Part shown: piece after piece, positions 1-11,500 of the stretch | How positions within the stretch are numbered: position 1 is the first letter of the stretch | Layout of the letters: each line of letters starts with the position of its first letter | Assembly (NCBI GenBank): GCA_020631405.1 | Contig: JAHDHH010000046.1 | Span: 1 to 33,848, forward strand | DNA from: Saprospiraceae bacterium | Lineage (GTDB): Bacteria > Bacteroidota > Bacteroidia > Chitinophagales > Saprospiraceae | Direction of reading: 5' to 3' | Length of the DNA stretch: 33,848 nucleotides | The notes under the pieces: generated by a model | Told to the model about the DNA's origin: nothing | Database searches by the model: none | Seen by the model: only the letters and a program-made list of their open reading frames with translations | Program-made: the position numbers and the translations under genes

Positions 1-122
1 CAAAAGATATTGTTGCGTTTGTAGACGCTCAAAACCTTGAAGTAGAAACCTATCATTGTACGCATGGGTTTACGCTTCAAGATTTTGATTTCCAAACAGT
101 GAGAGATATTGCATCAATGTAA
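1..122 (+). CDS. 3' end of an unidentified protein, possibly an alpha/beta hydrolase
   Basis: The frame is open from the window edge (first full codon at base 3) to a TAA at 120-122, giving the last 39 residues of a protein that starts outside the window. The visible end contains VETYHCTHGFTLQDF followed by a short predicted helix. An HGF/HGFT motif about 20 residues from the end resembles the catalytic-histidine segment of dienelactone-hydrolase or carboxylesterase-like alpha/beta hydrolases, but the fragment is too short to be sure. It ends 19 bases before the bestrophin gene on the same strand, so it probably belongs to the same operon. That it is coding is fairly likely; the family is a guess. 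Confidence 0.55.
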   Translation, partial: KDIVAFVDAQNLEVETYHCTHGFTLQDFDFQTVRDIASM

Positions 123-141
123 ATTTTAAAATCTGTTTGTT

Positions 142-1065
142 ATGATATTGACTACAAAAATGGATTTGAGAAAACTATATGCTTTTACAAAAGGTAATTT
201 ATGGTTTTTGGTATTGACCTGTTTATTAAGCGGGATTATATTATTCCAAGTGAATTCGGATTGGTTAAAGGCACTTTCTTTTCCAACTGGAGTTATTGGA
301 ACAGCTTTGGCATTTTTGATTGGTTTTAGAAATAACTCTGCATATGATCGATGGTGGGAAGCACGGAAAATATGGGGCAAGTTAGTTAATGACAGTAGGT
401 TTTTTGCTTTAAAAACAATAAGTTTTGTGGATAATCATTGGAATCCAGAATTGGGTGAGACCGAAATACAAGAAGCACATCGACGATTAATTTATAGACA
501 TATAGCATTTGTATGGTCAGTCAATAGGCATTTAAGAAAATTGGAATGGGAGGAAAACATTTCACCATTTGTGTCTGTTAATGAATTGGAAGAATTAAAA
601 TCTGAACAGCATATTCCACTTGGCCTTTTAAAAAGGCAAGCTCTAGATATCAAAGGAATGTATCAACAAAAGTACTTTGATGATTTCAGGCATTTAAGTT
701 TTGAATCTCTTATGGAAAACCTAAACGATGCTTTGGGGAAGTCTGAGCGAATTAAAAATACAGTATTCCCCATGCAGTACAATTGGTATATGCAATATGC
801 GATCTGGGTATTTTTAATTCTATTGCCTTTAAGCTTAGCAGGATATTTGGGTCTGTGGTTTGTTCCTTTGTCATTTTTAATTGGATATGTTTTTATTTTA
901 CTTGAATACTTAGGAAGGCACATTGAAAATCCTTTTGAGAATCATCCAAATGATACGCCACTTGATGCTTTGTCAAGGACAATTGAAATAAATCTAAAGG
1001 AAATATTGGGAGATAAAGACTTGCCTGAAAAAATAAAACCTTTAGAAGGAAAATATTTACTTTAA
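142..1065 (+). CDS. Bestrophin family ion channel (UPF0187-like membrane protein)
   Basis: Bacterial bestrophins are pentameric inner-membrane channels; characterised ones conduct cations or anions, so the ion here is not predictable. The 307-residue length is normal for the family. Two N-terminal membrane segments (about residues 18-37 and 44-63) are followed by the family signature GFRNNSAYDRWWEARKIWG (61-79). Two more hydrophobic segments lie at about 217-233 and 237-256, followed by the conserved GRHIENPF motif (259-265) and NDTPLDALSRTIEINL, typical of the cytoplasmic end. The start at 142 gives MILTTKMDLRKLY; an internal Met at residue 7 is an alternative. It follows the upstream partial gene by 19 bases and precedes the pirin gene by 10, so co-transcription is likely. 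Family assignment is secure; physiological role is not. Confidence 0.93.
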   Translation: MILTTKMDLRKLYAFTKGNLWFLVLTCLLSGIILFQVNSDWLKALSFPTGVIGTALAFLIGFRNNSAYDRWWEARKIWGKLVNDSRFFALKTISFVDNHWNPELGETEIQEAHRRLIYRHIAFVWSVNRHLRKLEWEENISPFVSVNELEELKSEQHIPLGLLKRQALDIKGMYQQKYFDDFRHLSFESLMENLNDALGKSERIKNTVFPMQYNWYMQYAIWVFLILLPLSLAGYLGLWFVPLSFLIGYVFILLEYLGRHIENPFENHPNDTPLDALSRTIEINLKEILGDKDLPEKIKPLEGKYLL

Positions 1066-1075
1066 AACACAAATT

Positions 1076-1939
1076 ATGATAAGGACAATAAAAAAAATAA
1101 TACCCTCTCAAAAGGTGAATATGGGAGGACATATCTTAGAGCAGCCACTGCCAAATAATCAGATGGAGCAATTGGATCCATTTCTATTGATCCATCATGC
1201 GGAATGGTCTTTGAAAGGGAATCAGAGGCAACAGGATGTTGGAATAGGTGGTCATCCGCATAGGGGGTTTTCTCCAGTTACTTTTGTTTTTCAAGGAGAT
1301 ATAAGGCATCAAGATAGTTTTGGAAATGATGCTATTGTTAGCGCTGGTGGAACGCAATGGATGCACGCGGGAAAGGGTATTGTACATAGTGAAAGACCTA
1401 GTGCTGAGCTTGCCCAAAAAGGTGGAATGCAAGAAATCATTCAATTTTGGGTTAATACCCCAGCTAAATATAAAATGGAAGCTCCCTATTATTTGCCAAT
1501 TTCTGAAGAAGAAACGCCAAAATTGAATGGTGATGGTTTTAGCATTCAGATTGTTGCAGGGGAGTATGGTAAACTAAAAGGGCCTGCCAAGACTTTTTCT
1601 CCTTTGTTGTTGATGCGTGGAGAGATTGAAGAGGGAGGAGAAGTAGAATTAAATATTCCTGAAGGATTTAATACGCTCATGTATCTGTTGGATGGGTCAT
1701 TAGCATTTGAGGAGAAGTCTGTGTCAGCCAAAGACTTTATTTGGTTTAATAAAGATGGTAATAAGTTGCGTTTTTCTGCAAATGAAAAGACAAGGTTTAT
1801 TATTTTATCAGGAGAGCCAATTGGAGAAAAAGTCACATCTTATGGACCATTTGTTATGAATACTCAAACTGAAATTATGCAAGCAATGCGAGATTCACAA
1901 ATGGGGAAAATGGGCGTGTTGATTGAGGAGTTTGTGTAG
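1076..1939 (+). CDS. Pirin family protein (bicupin)
   Basis: Pirins are two-domain cupins that bind a metal, usually iron; some bacterial members have quercetin 2,3-dioxygenase activity or bind metabolic enzymes. The 287-residue length is typical. The N-terminal cupin carries GGHPHRGFSPVT (59-69), GDIRHQDSFGN (74-84) and GGTQWMHAGKGIVHSE (91-106). The expected metal ligands are His60, His62, His104 and Glu106, all present. The C-terminal pirin domain covers about residues 176-280 and includes LLLMRGEIEEGGEVELNIP and FIILSGEPIGEKVTSYGPFVMNT. The ATG at 1076 lies 10 bases after the bestrophin stop, suggesting translation from the same message. The gene is followed by palindromic repeats and a shared hairpin. 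Family membership is secure; enzymatic activity cannot be read from sequence. Confidence 0.95.
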   Translation: MIRTIKKIIPSQKVNMGGHILEQPLPNNQMEQLDPFLLIHHAEWSLKGNQRQQDVGIGGHPHRGFSPVTFVFQGDIRHQDSFGNDAIVSAGGTQWMHAGKGIVHSERPSAELAQKGGMQEIIQFWVNTPAKYKMEAPYYLPISEEETPKLNGDGFSIQIVAGEYGKLKGPAKTFSPLLLMRGEIEEGGEVELNIPEGFNTLMYLLDGSLAFEEKSVSAKDFIWFNKDGNKLRFSANEKTRFIILSGEPIGEKVTSYGPFVMNTQTEIMQAMRDSQMGKMGVLIEEFV

Positions 1940-1987
1940 CACTTTTACTAATTTAGGTTATCGTGTTTTTTGTTAATTAAAAAGGGA

Positions 1988-2012
1988 ATCGAGAGGACGG
2001 GAGTCCTTCGAT
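1988..2012. repeat. Intergenic 25-base imperfect palindrome, copy 1
   Basis: First of three copies of a 25-base element of the form (A/G)TCGA....GG(A/G)GTCCTTCGAT. The two ends can pair: the right arm GTCCTTCGA is complementary to a left TCGA plus AGGAC with one unpaired base. This copy has TCGAGAGGAC on the left. It lies 48 bases after the pirin stop, outside any gene. The form resembles REP-like elements, which are usually scattered through a genome. Confidence 0.75.
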
Positions 2013-2083
2013 ATTGTTTGCAATAGCTTCTTGAGTTTTGGAGTAGGTTGAATGATATTGTTTTTATTTTAATTAAAATGGAG

Positions 2084-2108
2084 ATCGATAAGATTGGAGT
2101 CCTTCGAT
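2084..2108. repeat. Intergenic 25-base imperfect palindrome, copy 2
   Basis: Second copy, starting 96 bases after copy 1, with left arm TCGATAAGATT and the invariant right arm GGAGTCCTTCGAT. The left arm has drifted (AGATT for AGGAC), which weakens pairing, while the right arm is intact. Confidence 0.7.
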
Positions 2109-2143
2109 GGAGTTATATTAGAAATATCTTTCGTCTGACGGGT

Positions 2144-2168
2144 GTCGATAGGACGGGGGTCCTTCGAT
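2144..2168. repeat. Intergenic 25-base imperfect palindrome, copy 3
   Basis: Third copy, starting 60 bases after copy 2, with left arm GTCGATAGGAC and right arm GGGGTCCTTCGAT. This is the best-paired copy: TCGA and AGGAC pair with the right arm, leaving one bulged T. It lies 119 bases from the stop of the giant - strand gene. Confidence 0.75.
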
Positions 2169-2237
2169 AAGATTTTATAAATAGCTAAAATGAGTTTTAG
2201 AGAAGTGGAGTTTGATGCTTGTTGATTGGTAGTTAAA

Positions 2238-2277
2238 TTAAAAGCAAGCTGCGGAATTTTATGCAGCTTGCTTTTAT
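2238..2277 (-). terminator. Hairpin terminator of the giant gene, probably bidirectional
   Basis: A perfect 13-base-pair stem (AAAAGCAAGCTGC at 2240-2252 with GCAGCTTGCTTTT at 2263-2275) encloses a 10-base AT-rich loop; one more T-A pair extends it. It begins 10 bases beyond the stop codon of the giant - strand gene. On that strand the hairpin is followed by a T-rich tail, and the + strand also ends in TTTT, so it can serve the converging pirin operon as well. Confidence 0.85.
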
Positions 2278-2286
2278 GTATAATGG

Positions 2287-2580
2287 CTATCTCACTAATG
2301 TTAAATCACCAGTAGTGATTAATGATTCTTGCCAAACTGTTCGGTACTTTGCTAAGTAGGTATAAACTCCTTGTTCAGCAGGTTCTCCATTAAACATTCC
2401 ATCCCATCCCCAATAGGGGTCATTGGGTTGAACACCATAGGCGGAGAAGACCAATTCTCCCCATCGGTCGAAGATGTAAAATTCTTCAACTTCTTCGACA
2501 TTTTCATCTGCAAAGAATTCAGATGTGTTATTGGTTCCTTCCTCAGGGGTAAAAATGTTAGGAACATAGATGTTGACATT
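2287..2580 (-). other. Type-B T9SS C-terminal sorting domain (gliding motility-associated C-terminal type)
   Basis: The last 97 residues (about 9315-9411) contain NVNIYVPNIFTP, EEFYIFDRWGELVFS, WGWDGMFNGEPAEQGVYTY and a final beta strand ending TLVR. These match the family pattern of PNxFTP, then FDRWGxxVF, then WDGxxxGxxxxxGVYxY. In known systems this domain directs passage across the outer membrane by T9SS and later processing or attachment. The usual NGDGxND after FTP is replaced here by EEGTNNTSEFF, a noticeable departure. Confidence 0.9.
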
Positions 2581-5500
2581 TCTAATGACATCTACTCTTA
2601 TTTCAGTAGAGGTTTCACATCCATTTTCATCCAATATGGTTACTGTGTAGATGGTTGATTCTAAAGGTGATAAAACGAGGTCGAAGCACATGTTGCATGA
2701 AAGCCCATCTTCTGTAGACCAAGTCCATTCTGAAATTTGATTTAATGTTAATTCCGTTATCAAATTTGCGGAAGCATTATCTCCATACTCAATTTCTATA
2801 AAAGAAGGATCTGCATCTAAATCTATTTCACTGCCTTCTTCTATAATAAAACTACTTTCAAACTCACAACCATTTGAATCTAAAGCAAAGAAGGTGTAAT
2901 TACCTGGACTTAAATCATCAAAATTACTAACATTATTTCCTAAGTCATTGACCAAAGTAAATTCAAATGGTTCACTACCACCAGCTGTATTGAGAATTTG
3001 GACAGCCCCTACATCGTCAAAACAAGGAGGTTGTATGATCAATAAATCTACTTCCGGAAATTCTTGATTTGGTACAATTTCGATGCTGTCAATGGAAGTG
3101 CAGCCATTCAATGGATTCGTAACAAAGACTTGATAGATTCCTATTTGCTCAACAGTGATGATGGTTTCATTAGTGCTAAAAACTTGGCCTTCAAAGATCC
3201 ATTCAATATCAAATTGACTAATTTCAGTTTGGCTTTGAATACTCAGGCTTTCAGATTCAAAATCGCATCCAGCTGTAATATTTTCACCTAGATCAATTTC
3301 AAAGATTTCGCTAATGTCTTCAATCGTTATGGAGTCTTGGTTTTCACAACCATTTTCAGGGTCGAAAGAAATTAAAATGTATTGTCCAGCTTGTGAAAGG
3401 TTTTCAAGAACCAAAGAATTGTCATTAATAATTTCATTTCCATCTGGATCAATCCAAGTATGAACAATGGTTTCGCTGGTAAACGAGCCAGATGCATCTA
3501 TGTTTGTAAATTCATTAAGGCAATCTAGCGGATCTGCAGGCATTATTTCTATAGGAGGATATTCCTCGAAATCGTCAATTAATAGGGTGTTGATTTCTTG
3601 ACAACCGGTGATGGTGTCTAGGGCTGTCAAAGTAACTATTTGAGGATTATAAACAATAACTTGTAAACCAGTTTCAAAGTCTTCATTCAAGCCCCAAGTA
3701 TAAATTACATTTTCTTGTGGGTTTGTTGATAATGTAATTTCTGTAATTATACAATCAAAACTACTGGTTGGCTCTGCATAAATAATTGCTTCAACTTCAT
3801 TTCGAATATCATCAACGGTGACAGAGGAGAAATCAACGCAATTCAAGTTTAGATCAGTTACAATTACGGTATATGTACCTGCACTACTGACATCGATATA
3901 TGCACCAGTTCCAACAGAGTTTTGTGATTCGTCAAACCATTCAATAGTGAAATTTGAGCCAATATTGTTGTTATTAGATCCAATAGTAACTATTGGATTA
4001 TCACAATCGATGGTTGCTGGGGGACCTGCCTCAGCTATTGCTTCGCAATTACAGTCTGGTGGCGATATTTCAATGCTTTGTTCGCATGCACCTTCTTCAG
4101 AAGCAACAGAAATGGTAACTGAATTGTTGATGTCAATTGGGCCAATCAAATAATTGTCTGGAGTAGTCTCCTCAATGTTGACAGAAGGAGTAACAGTAAT
4201 TAATGGACTATTTGAACTTAATTCTAAATAGTAATCTGCTAAATCTGTCCCGCAATCAATATTCGATATAAAAAATTGAGGGTACGAAAATTCTGATACT
4301 TCATAGCTTGCTACATCAGTACAGCCAAGAGCATCTGTAACGGTCAATATATAAATCCCGCCAAGATTTACTTCAATACTTACTGTATTATCGCCAGTAC
4401 TCCAGGTATAGCTCTCAAAACCTAACTCTCCAACCAACTCAATATTTTCTTCTGGACAAATTGATAATTCGTAATTCGGAATTATATCAGGATCGGGGGA
4501 CACTGAAATAATTACAGAATCAGAATCCGTACAATTCAAATTAAGATCTGTTACAATTAAGGTGTACTCTCCAGGATTATCAACATTATGTGTTGGGTTT
4601 GTAGAAATAATATTTCCATTATCATCAATCCACTCAAAGGAGAAACCAGGGCCAATTGAATTATTTGCACCACCTATAACGATATTTGATACATCGCAAT
4701 AGAGTAGACCATCTTGTCCAGCATCAGCCATTGCCAAACATTCACAATCCGGAGGAATGGTTTCGAATTGGGTTGTGCATGATAATGTTTCGCTGGTTAG
4801 TGTAATGGTCACTGAGTTATTTAAATTGATATCAAGAATTTCATAAGTTTGATTTCCTAAATCAATGATTTCCATATCAGGATCAACAGTAATAATGGAG
4901 GCATCGGATGAAAATTGAAGTGAGTAACTTTCCAGATCCTCAGAACATAAGGTGACGATGTCTGAGTATTCTGGAAGATTAACGAGCTGGACTTCAACGC
5001 TTGAGCTGCTTGTGCATCCATTGATGTCAGTCACTGTTACTGTATAAATTCCAGCTTGGGTAATGTTGATTTGCTCACCAAAACTTCCATTGGACCAATT
5101 GTATTGTTCATACTCCTCTTCAAGTTGCAAGATGCTTGATTCGTCTTCGCAAAATTCTAAGTTTCCAAGAATTATTGGTGAAGGAAGTTCATTAATTGTT
5201 AACTGGAATGAGCCATATCCTAAACAGCCAAATATATCTGTTACAGTCAATTCATAGATGCCTTCGACACTTGCTTGAATGCTTGACTCATTAGAGCTGC
5301 CTTCCGGACCTGACCATTCATAATTGGCGTAATCATTTGCAACAGACAGTGTCGAACTTTCGCCAATACATATTTCTGGATCTCCTATAATATCAATGGA
5401 TAGTAGATCAGTTTCTGTTACAGCAACCGTCGAACTTGCAGTACAACCATAACTGTCTGTTACCGTCAAGCCGTAAGTTCCTCCTGAAGTAACCAATATT

Positions 5501-8500
5501 TCATTGCTGTTTTCACCAGTGCTCCAAATATAGCTTTCAAATTCCAAATTACTTTGCAAACTTGTACTACCTCCCGTGCAGATTTCCAACAATCCAAGAA
5601 TCGATACATCCGGCTCAGATATCAATATTACTTCTACTACATCTTGAACTGTACATTCCAAAATTAGATCAGTTACCACAAGCGCATAAGATCCTGGAGT
5701 ATTGGTGGTGAGGTTAATCTCTGTACCCACCACTGTTCCATTTTGGTCGATCCATTGGTATTCGTAATCCTCTCCGACTGAGCTTAATGAACCGCCTAAT
5801 ACCACAAATGTGGTATTGCAATCCAATTGTTGATCAACTCCAGCATCGGCTATTGCACTACAAGCACAATTTGGTGGATCAATCAAAAACTCTGTACTAC
5901 ATCCTGTGTTTGAAATTTCTAAAAATACTGTAATTGATAAGGCGGTGTCAATTCCAACAATTTGGAATTGTTCATTGCCAAGTTCAATTACTTCCAGACC
6001 TAAATTGTTATTAATTTGGTTGGCATCACTTGTGAAGTTGATGTTCCACAAATCTAGATCTTCTGAACAATCAATTGATGAAATGGAAATGGTTGGTAGA
6101 TTGTATTCTTCGACAAAAAACATTGCTGTTCCAGTACAATTGTTTTGATCACTTACGGTAACACTGTAGGTGCCACCATTATTGATATCTAATTCAGATA
6201 AATTACTACCATCGGACCAAATGTAACTTTCAAATGAAGAATTAAGAATTAATGTTCCTGTTTCTTCAGGACATAATCCTAATGGTCCATCTATATCTGG
6301 AGATGGTGGCGTCAGCACAACAACATTTATTGCACCTGTTCCTGTACATAGGCCTGACAGATCGGTCACGGTCAGTGAATATATGCCTTCTTGATCAACT
6401 TCAATGAGTTGTGTTGTTTCACCAGTGCTCCATTCATAATTGGCAAAACCACTTCCACCATCCAATATTGTTGATTCAGAAGGACAAAGATCTGTATCTC
6501 CTGTAATGTTTGGATTTAGTTGGTCATCTTCAGTTACCATAACCGTTGCGGATGATTCACAATCATTTTGATCGGTGACGGTGACAGAATATTCTCCTTC
6601 TTGATCGACGATAATCGTTGAAGAAGATTCACCTGTATTCCATAAAATTGAATTCCAATTTCCATCAGCGCTTAGTGAAGTTTGAGAACCAAGACAATAG
6701 GAAGTAGATCCACTAATTTGTACTTGGTCAACAGTGTGTTCTTGTATAAAAATTGTGGAGTTTCCTTCACAACCAAATTCATCTGTGACTGTAACACTCA
6801 ATTCTCCAGCGGTTCCAATTTCAATGGTAGCGGTATTGCTACTATTTGACCAAAGGTATTCAGCAAAGGTTTGAGATAGTTCCAGTAAGGTCGTCGATCC
6901 AGGACAAATATTTGGATCACCAATAATTTCTGGCGCTGGTAGTGGGTTGATATTTAAACCAATATCTGTTTCGGATGTACATCCATTATCATCCGTTACG
7001 GTAACTGAATATGTGCCGCCTTGATCAACAACAATCGAAGCAGATGTTTCTCCCGTAGACCAAATTTGTGCATTGTAATTTTGATCTAATTCAAAGACTG
7101 TAGATTGGCCCTCACAGATTTCTTCTAGTCCTATTATTGTAGGATTTGGAGGTGTTAGTTCTATTATGGTAATATCACCAACTCCGGTACAACCGGAAGC
7201 ATCCGATACGGTTAGATTATAAATACCTGGTGTAGAAATGGTAATTTCTTGTGTTGAGAAGTTTCCTTCTGGTCCATTCCATGACCAAGTTTCAAAACTA
7301 CCACCGTTGAGTGTAGTTTCTTCTCCAGGACAGATATTTGGATCTCCTAAGATAACTACGGTGAGGGATGTTTCTTCTGTAACCAAAACAGAACTGTCAT
7401 CTCTACATCCATTTTCATCAGTAACTGTAAGGCTATATGTTCCTTCTTGATTAAGCTCAATGGTTTGGGTTGTTTCTCCAGTACTCCATTGCCAGCTCGC
7501 AAAATCTCCTCCATCAAGTATGGTGGATGAGCCAATGCAGAAAGATGTAGATCCACCAATAGTCGCTTCTGGGATTGGGTGTGCTTGTACAAGTATTGAG
7601 CTACTGGCCATGCATCCATTTTCGTCAGTAACGGTTATCATATATTCACCTTCGGACCCAACTTCAATACTATTGCTTGTTTGATTGTTTACACTCCATT
7701 CATAACTTGCGTAAATGTCTTCTATCATAATATTGGTTGAGCTTCCTACGCAGAAGAATGGATCTCCAATAATAATTGGACTTGGATTGGGTACCTGCAA
7801 GACAAAGAATTCACTAGATGAAGTACAACCATTTTCGTCAGTAACAGTAACTGAATAGGTGCCTGTATCAAAAATTTCAAGACTGTTGTCAATGGAGCCA
7901 TTGTTCCAAATTTGTTGATCATAGCTTTGATCAAGTTGAAGAGTGGTTGATGTTGTTTCACAAATAGTCTCTTCACCAATTATTTGCACCGACGGAGGAT
8001 CAAAGTGATTGAGGTCTATACTTCCTTCTCCAGTGCATCCAGCAGCATCAGTAACTGTTAGCGTATATGTTCCAGGCATAGAAACATTAATCTGTTGAGT
8101 GTTAAAAGAACCTTCTGGTCCATTCCAACTCCAAGATTCAAATGCACCGCCATTAAATATGACGGATTCATTAGGGCAGATTTCTGTATCACCCAAGATT
8201 ACAACAGTTAAATTTGTTTCTTCAGAAACAAAAACTGAACTGCTTTCAGTGCATCCATTGAAGTCTGTTACCGTGACAGTATAATCACCTTCTGAATCAA
8301 CTATTATTAATTGTGTATTTTCGCCAGTAGACCAAGACCAAGAACTGTAATCTGATCCTCCATCCAATGTTGTTGAAGAACCGATGCAGAATGAAGTAGA
8401 ACCTCCGATGTTAGGAAGTACTTCTGGATGTTCTTGTACAAAAATACTGCTAGATCCTTGGCAACCATTGATGTCAGTTACGGTTACTGACAATTCTCCA

Positions 8501-11500
8501 GCTGATCCAATTTCGATGTTGTTTTCTTGACTTCCATTACTCCATTGATACTCTAGGTAAATATCTTCTATAGAAATATTAGTAGTCATGTTTGGACAGA
8601 AGAATGGATCGCCTAAGATGATTGGTTGAGGATTGTTAACCAATACCACTTCAAAAGAATTGGTTGCAGTACAACCATTATCATCAGTTACTGTTACCTG
8701 ATAAATTCCGGAAGCAGATACCTGAGCGGTAGGATCAATCGAGCCATTGGACCATACTTGTTGAGTGTATGTTTCACTTAATGAAAGGATAGAAATTTCG
8801 TTTTCACAAATAATTTCCTCTCCAATGATGTCAACTATCGGAGGATCAAGTTCGAATATTTCGATTGAGCCAAAACCGGTGCAACCATCATTGTTTGATA
8901 CTGTAACCATATAAACTCCAGGTGTAGATACAGTAATATTTTGTGTGGTGAAAATACCTTCAGGACCATTCCATTCCCAGCTGTCAAAATTTCCTGCATC
9001 TAAAGTGACATCCTCTCCTTGACAAAATGCTGGATCTCCGAGAATTACCACAGTTAGGTTTGTTTCTTCAGTTACAGATAGTAAAGAACTAGCAGAACAA
9101 CCATTGGAATCTGTGACAGTTAATGAATAGTCACCTTCAGAATTGACTTCAATTATTTGAGAATCTTCGCCAGTGGACCAACTCCAAGTTTCGAATCCTG
9201 GTCCACCGTCCAGAAATACTGATGAACCGATACAGAAGGAAGTCGATCCTCCGATCTGCACTTCTGGATTAGGGTTTTCTGCTACAAAAATTGAACTTGA
9301 ACCTGTACAGCCATTTTCATCTGTTACTGTTACTGAATAAGTTCCGATTGCATCAATTGTTATTTCTTGGTCGATCTCTGAAAAGATATTCCATTCATAA
9401 CTTTGGTATTCTTCGTCAACCATTAAAGTTGTGCTGCCATCTTCGCAAAAGAAGTTTTCACCTAGAATTATTGGATTAGGATTTTCATTGACTTCAACTT
9501 CAATTTCTGAGGTGCTTGTGCAGCCATTATTGTCAGTGATTGTAACAAAATACAATCCTCCCGTTGTGACTGAAATTTGTGGTGCATTTTCTCCAGTTGA
9601 CCATTGTGTGTTGGTGAATGTTGGATCGGTGAACAAGGTACTAACTTGACCTTCACAAATGTTTTGGTCACCTATGATATTTACCATTTCAGGAATTAGT
9701 TGAATCACTTCGATTTCTCCAGTTCCAGTACATCCTGATTCATCAGACACTGTAACGGAATATAGTCCTGGTGTTGAAACAATAATTGTTTGAGAGTCAA
9801 AATTTCCTTCTGGTCCTTGCCATGACCAGGTATCAAATAGTCCTGCATCCAGATTTGTGCTTTGATTTGGACAAATATTTGGATCTCCTAATATATTAAC
9901 AGAAAGACTGGTCTCTTCAAAAACATCTATGCTTGTTTGAGCTGTGCAACCATTTACATCAGTGACTGTAAGTTGGTAGTTTCCTTCAGTAGAAACATTG
10001 ATGACTTGCGTTGTTTCTCCAGTACTCCAATTCCAATTTACAAAAGTTCCGCCTCCATCAAGACTTGTTGAAGATCCTATGCAGAAGGTGTTCGATCCTC
10101 CTATATTAGCAACTGGAATTGGAAATTCGTTGACGAATACTGTGCTGGAACCAATACAACCATTTACATCAGTGACCGTAACAGAATAACTTCCTTCTTC
10201 TACAACTTCCAATTCTGAATTGCCCATGTTGCTAACACTCCATTCGTATGATTCATACCCATTAACACTTAAGATAGTTGATCCGCCATTGCAAAAGTCA
10301 AGTGCGCCATCGATTATAGGTTCTGGTAGAGAATTAAGAATCACATTGATATCAGTATTATTACTGCAGCCATTGTCATCACTGATGGTTACAGCATACA
10401 ATCCTGCAGCAACGATGGTTATACTTTGAGAGGTTGCTCCGTTGGACCATAAAATTGAAGGAAAAGTTTCATCAATTGTTAATTGACCAGTTTCCCCATC
10501 GCATAACTCTGTATCTCCTGAAATGTTGAGGCTTGGTATAGGTAACTCATTGATTGTCAATGAAGCTGTACCGGTACAACCTGTATCGTCTTCAACGGTC
10601 ACCATATAAGTTCCTTCAGAAGTAACTTCAATGCTGGAAGCGCCAGTAATTCCATTGCTCCATTCATAATTAGAAAATATATTAGGAACAGAAAGTTCTG
10701 TTGTCTGTCCTTGACAAAAGTCTTCGCCAGTAATATTAACGGTTAAGAATTCTTCGATTGTGACATCTATACTGGCTACAGCAGTACAGCCATTTTCATC
10801 GGTAACGGTAACAGCGTAGGTTCCTTCTTCATCCACAATGATTGACTGACTTGATTCATTGTTGCTCCAAGCGTATTCACTCCAATTTGATCCTGCGTCC
10901 AAAGTACTAGAGGATCCGATACAGAATGATGTTGGTCCTGTTATTGTTAGCAATTCCAAATCAAATTCTTCGATGGTAATTGAAGAACTAGCCGAACAGC
11001 CATTTTGATCAGTAACAGTTACTGAGTATATGCCTGAATCAAATATTTCTATATGCTGAGTAGTTTCTCCGGTACTCCAATTTATTGCATCATAATTTTC
11101 TGAAAGAGAAATTAAACTCGATTCATTTGGACAAAGACCGGCCTCACCTTCAATGGTAGGAGAAGGAAGATCTAGTTCTTCAACTATGATTGCACTTGTT
11201 CCTGTACATCCATTGATATCGGTTACGGTGACAATGAATTCACCAGATACATTGGTTGTAATAGAGGCACTGATTTCACCAGTAGACCATAGGTAATTCT
11301 CATAAGCAGCATCTAAATTTAGGTTGGTAGATGAGCCCTCACAAAAAAATGGATCTCCAAGAATGCTTGGAATTGGTGCTTGATATTCTGCAATACTAAT
11401 ATCTGTATTGCCAGTGCATCCAAACTGATCAGTAACTGTTAGGGCGTAGGTTCCGGCAATATTTACTTCAATGGTTTGCGTTGAAAAATTTCCAGTAGGG

